From the NCBI GenBank assembly GCA_000310025.1, contig FN649749.1, positions 150,217 through 214,216 on the forward strand: DNA of 64,000 bases. Reading direction: 5' to 3'. The translations under genes and the position numbers were made by a program. Positions 59,482 to 64,000 of the stretch are shown in pieces. This stretch comes from Ectocarpus siliculosus. Taxonomy: Eukaryota; Sar; Phaeophyceae; Ectocarpales; Ectocarpaceae. The stretch's first letter is position 1. Each line of letters begins with the position of its first letter. Below the pieces are notes generated by a model. That model searched no databases. It was not told the origin of the DNA and was given only the letters and a program-made list of their open reading frames with translations.

Positions 59482-62400
59482 CTCCACCAAAGACGCCCAG
59501 TCCTTCCCACCCCTGGGACTTTAATGCTTTGTCCATGCTGCGGTGTTGTGGTGGTCCACAATGACAACAATGGCAGTAACGTTGCATTCCGTACCTTTGC
59601 CGCCACTCCTATCCATGACATTTCTACTATATATGACGCAGACCAGTGGGGTGTCATGCACGACGGGAAGACGCCATACCCAGGCGCCGTGGACTGCATC
59701 GATCGCTTAAGCAAAGCGGGCAAGAAAATTGTAAGTGTCCTGCTGCTTCCCCGCCATGAGACGCAATCACGGCGAAGTCCGTTTTCGAGACAGGTACAAC
59801 ACCGCATTGGGTACGTACGCTAGGTGCAACGTATAATACCGTATCGGTGAAATACCGATCGGCAGAAACACTTGCGTTGAGCCATGCGAGTCGTCTGTTT
59901 CATGCTTGGGCGTTTTCTTGGACCCCCGGCAACATTGAACGTAGTGGTGGCTGCAACACCGCAGATAGTACACACACAACCCGTGAACAAGTTGACTCGC
60001 GTCACCGTGACGACAGGTCCTGTTGAGCAATTCCTCCAAGCGGAAAGGGGCCGCGTTGCGCAATCTGGAAAGGATGGGATTCTCCACGGTGAGCGGGATA
60101 GACGACGAGATAGCCGACTGCGGTAGGTACTTCTGTTCGTGCGTGGACTAAGTTGTGGCATCGCTGTGCATACCTAGATATCGCTTCTCTCTCAGGCGAT
60201 ATTTGCAGGAGGCTGAGCAGCTGCTTGGTATTTACTCACAGCGTTGGTATGCGCGAACCATGTGTTGAAGGTCATATATGAAGCAGCCTGATGTCATCTC
60301 TTTTATCATTGCTTGTGCTGCGATCGAAAGTCGTCGATTTCGAGCCTGCTTTCTAGCACGCCAGCAGTCCATGCGAAAAACGCAAGTCAAGCGCAGGCCG
60401 TCGAAGTACATCGGAGGTCCAACAGAACTGAAATGCTATTTAGGTAGATGAGGGTTCAGCAGCTGGCCGTTCACAGCACTGGTCTGCATTTCCGGAGTAT
60501 GAGTTGAGCGAAACGCGCGGTTTCGTTGCCGTTGACTCGTCGGCGGTAGTGTCCAATACCAACTGGTATGGTGTGTTGCGCCGGTGGTACGCTTTTGGGA
60601 GCTCTCTCGAAGTTGGTACTCTACGACGTCGCCTTTCTTTCGCCACGATCATGGCCTTGCCTTCCGTGCCTCAGGGTTCTATTCTAGACGTGGTGACAAG
60701 TGGACAGATTGCGTGGGATGGGCTGCAGGACCGAGTGGATGAGCCGTTCAAGTCTCTCGGGGCAAAGTGCCTCGTGTTCGGCAACGGCGACGATGACCTA
60801 GAGGTGCGTACAGTATGTGTGCATGTTTTCATCATCCGTCAGTCGTCATTTTCCGCTACACAACAAACAAAGTCCTGCACGTCCTTCAAACAAGGGGGCA
60901 CGCGGACGAAGTTGCGAAGATAGCCGTCGTCTCCTCCTGCACAGTCCCCACTTTCGCAAAACTTACATTGGAGTATGTATGTGCGGGACGCGGAGATGGA
61001 GCTTGAAACTCCCCCGTTTGCTGGTTGCTCTAGGTTAGCGGTGACTTTTGCAACGGGTCTCATCTCCCCGACGTTAATTGAGGGCGATTCCCTCTTGCCA
61101 CATGGGCAGTATGTTCGTGGTATCTTCACAAATTCTGGCCCGGGGTCCCCCTGATGTCTGTGCCCAGCTCTCGTGATTTATGCCCGGTTACGACGGTCGT
61201 GAATTTTGCGCACACAACCTACCACATTTTTTACCACCGGTTTGGTTTTCACTCTCTTCATTGTTGAGTTTAAAACATGTACGGTCCATCTCGAATAATG
61301 TTTGTACGGCCAGTATGTGTCCAGCTGCGGCTGTACGTTGGCGGAGGTTCAAGACGCCGACTTCATCCTCGCCAGGTGAACGAGCAGAACTGTCTACGGG
61401 CAAAATTTATAGGAAATACCTGGCATCGCTCATACCCCAATGGGACCCGGCGATGGCTGCAGAGTATGAGTTGGTTGCTGTGATACGCGTCAAGCGGTTC
61501 GGAGGTCCGTGTTTCAAAGCTCAGGTTTCCAGTTTCTGCTGAACACCCCGGTGAACCTCGGCCCGCAGCCTATGTGCCTGTACGTTCGGGGTTCATCTGC
61601 CAGACGTGCCCTCTGGTTGATGTTTGTTGTCCTTCCCGCGCAAAACAAAGAGGGATGGGGTTGTTTTTCCCGTTGAACAGTCATTCTGGAAATCTCGATG
61701 TGAGTTTCTCCACGTTCTTGGCGCCATGCGAAAGAAATCCTGTGTGGCGATCAATCGCGAAGCACACGGCAGTCTGTTGTATGCTCAAAAGTAAAACGGC
61801 TTGATCCGCGTGAGTTTTTTCAAGCAGGACTTCCCCTTTGCCCGTGCCTGTGCACCAGGGGATCTTTCGTAGTGGCCGACTCCAACGGGACTAGGCGCTA
61901 TACCCCTACGGTCATGACCGGGGAAGGCAAGGAGGAGACACACAAAGCGATGCGGCTCATGCTGGAGAGAGGGGCACCCATGCTAGTCACTAACCCAGGT
62001 CTGGTTTCATGTGCGACACGTGCTTAACGCCGCTGCCACTGATGTTACCCTACCAAGTTGATAAATAGTGGCTCGCCCTCCCTGAGTGAGTGATGCTGAG
62101 CATACGTACATACGTATCGTGCTGATCAATAGAGCGACTTTAGTACAGCACAGGAGTAGTGAAACGTGAGCGCTAAACTAGTTGGAGCGTTTCCATTCGC
62201 TGCGTGGCTGGTAAGGAGGTCCAGCACCGCAAGGACGCAGTCTATAGCAAACAGTACATAACAAATGTTGTGAGTCTTGGCCGAAAAATAAATGGTAACA
62301 AGTCTTTGGAACTTCACGGAGAAAACTTAACAGTGTACACGGCGTAAGTGTCAAACTCATACGCACGGTCTCGACTCAGGTGTTCTGTGCTTCAGTAGGC

Positions 62401-63249
62401 CTACGTGTTTCACGTTGACTGCCGACACTCCAAGTGCTGTTCTGGGTGTCCGCTAATCCCCAACGGTACGCAGATTTTCTGCGGCCTGGCACAAACGATC
62501 CAATGCCGGGGTTGATCGGAAAGGCCTACGCCGAGATGGGTGGCACGGTGCACTACATCGGCAAGCCACACCCAGCGGTGTACCAGGCGTGCTTCCATGC
62601 TCTCGCTACCGCCAAGGTGAGAGAGACGAATGCTATGTAAGCACTTCGACATCGCGACTAAACCAACAGGGTTTGGGGGGCGAGGCGATCGATCAGCAGG
62701 ATCTTCATGCATGAAACTCGCGGTGGAATCCCATTGTCTTACCGTCTGATCTGTTTTTTGTCGAGTTCTGGTGCGCGCAAAGCAAAGGGGGTGACGGTGG
62801 AGAGGGAGCTAAAAATACTGCGCGACGTCCCGGCCCTTTTCGTGCTGAACTCGATAACCGAGGAAGAGTTGCGAACGCCCTGCACTTTCAAGCCATTTTA
62901 TTTGCTCCTTTCGATCACGCGCGACAGTAAAAGGTCAATGGCGCCACAATCCATCAAACCCCTCCCACCCCCCCCCTGGTCCCATTTTCAGGAGAGTGCG
63001 CCCCCCCCCGATGCTCCGACCAGGGCTAAGATTGTTGCGGTGGGAGACTCTCTCCCGCATGATATCCTCGGGGCGCTTCGGGCACAACTAGCTTCCGTTT
63101 TCGTGGCAGGAGGGGTGCATTTCGACGAGTTGAGGGTGGAGCAGGGGGGTGCGGGTGTTCCTAGCGACGAGGCGTATTCGGCGGCGTTTTCGAAGCACTT
63201 GGAAGGGGAGGGCACGCCAACGCACGTCATGCCGGCCTTTCGGTGGTGA
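58090..63249 (+). CDS. HAD superfamily subclass IIA hydrolase, probably plastid-targeted
   Basis: Predicted phosphatase of the HAD IIA group (NagD/4-nitrophenylphosphatase-like; substrate unknown). Exons: 58090-58315, 59642-59730, 60017-60088, 60675-60803, 61314-61375, 61859-61998, 62474-62616, 62992-63249, all in phase, 372 residues. Motif I is DQWGVMHDG with nucleophile D76; the usual second Asp of D-x-D is Trp here, as in the D-x-WGV branch of the family. Motif II is LLSNSS (S109), motif III K270 in YIGKPHP, motif IV GDSLPHD (305-311). The cap holds VVTSGQIAWDG and GNGDDD. The leader MLVNRVFLPTLLAVASAGAF has a signal-peptide core and a phenylalanine right after the predicted cleavage, like the ASAFAP motif of stramenopile plastid proteins. 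The ATG is chosen because the leader starts there; upstream in-frame sequence is Arg/Cys-rich and not conserved-looking. Confidence 0.9.
59412..59480. repeat. (CT)n microsatellite
   Basis: About 65 bases of CT with a few CCCT interruptions, in intron 1 of the HAD gene. Confidence 0.95.
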
Positions 63250-64000
63250 AATGAAACAACACCGTGCAATACACGAGGTCGGTGTTTGAGTAGGAGCTAC
63301 GCCCACCTGCACTTGATTTATGCAGCCGCCCCTGATTGTCCAAGTCAATTCTGGGCCTGTACTGTTAGCGTAGCGGGGAGAACTCAGGATTGACTGTTCA
63401 TGGTTGTGTGTGTAAATGCAATGGTTTGAGCGCTACACGCGCGGTTGACATTGTTTCTCGAGGAAGTGGAAACAACAAAGGTTTCCCTATAAAGGGTGGA
63501 TGATTTCTTGCTATCGTTTGTATACGGTATCACCATTAACGGAGGTATCGAAAGTAGAGTTTGTTGCTGGTCGTGGCGGTATCCCTATGGAGGACACGAA
63601 ATCGAGCAGCAATCTGCGTTGTACGGGCAAATAGGGGTGACTCCCGTCTCAAGCACAAATTTCTCAATTTAGTTTTTCAGTATGGCTACAACAATCGCAG
63701 CAAGCTTGTAAACTACTTCGGAAGTATGCAGAACAGGACGCTTTCGTCGCAGATATTATCCATTTAAGACACATAATAATGTTGGGATCATACAAGAGAA
63801 ACCAATTCATCCACGAACCGTCCTTTCTCTCCCGTGGCACAATGTGCCACTTGAATCTCTATTCATACAGCAGAACTTCCAATTTATACAAAGCTACAGA
63901 AATAAAATGGGGGCACAGGGGGCAAGAAGGATATACGCATCGGTTGACACAAGTTGCTCAACCGGAGCTCCGTCACATCAGATGCACAACGCGAACGCAC
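63250..64000. other. 3' flank of the HAD gene, no gene seen
   Basis: AT-richer than the coding part; only short frames. Nothing recognisable. Confidence 0.5.

Overview
This window looks like nuclear DNA of a brown alga, most likely Ectocarpus or a close relative. The evidence is an aureochrome gene (bZIP plus LOV, a class confined to photosynthetic stramenopiles), genes split into many short exons by introns of several hundred bases, and an HAD hydrolase whose leader resembles a stramenopile plastid-targeting peptide. No bacterial, organellar or viral gene organisation is visible. I followed genes by joining open frames at GT-AG (once GC-AG) sites and checking that the phases agree.

Layout. 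1-250 is homopolymer-rich, poor-quality sequence. 470-563 (-) may be a lone exon. 4731-10290 (+) is the aureochrome, eight exons, complete. 11090-11548 is a damaged stretch around a 100-N gap; it is followed by an inverted-repeat element (11549-12146). 12147-17610 holds no gene I can defend. 17611-22472 (+) is a phase-consistent multi-exon gene of unknown function. 22601-30777 (+) is a JmjC/cupin-type Fe(II)/2-oxoglutarate oxygenase in eleven exons. 31884-44086 (+) is a Golgi-type GT14 glycosyltransferase. A short LTR retroelement (40882-44011) with identical 300-bp LTRs and a 5-bp target duplication sits at its 3' end and appears to split its last coding exon. 46373-46933 (-) is a small secreted protein with one LNR/Notch-like repeat. 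48953-50929 (-) is the 5' part of an unknown secreted or membrane protein. 50930-58089 is gene-poor and repeat-bearing. 58090-63249 (+) is a complete eight-exon HAD subclass IIA hydrolase, probably plastid-targeted.

The genes are not an operon or an evident pathway; they are independent nuclear genes, mostly on the plus strand. The most informative structures outside genes are the recent non-autonomous LTR element in the GT14 gene, a 68-bp near-perfect hairpin at 47562-47629 whose half recurs at 14342, the inverted-repeat element beside the gap, and several minisatellites, one of which runs up to a splice acceptor. I found no convincing tRNA, rRNA or CRISPR array.
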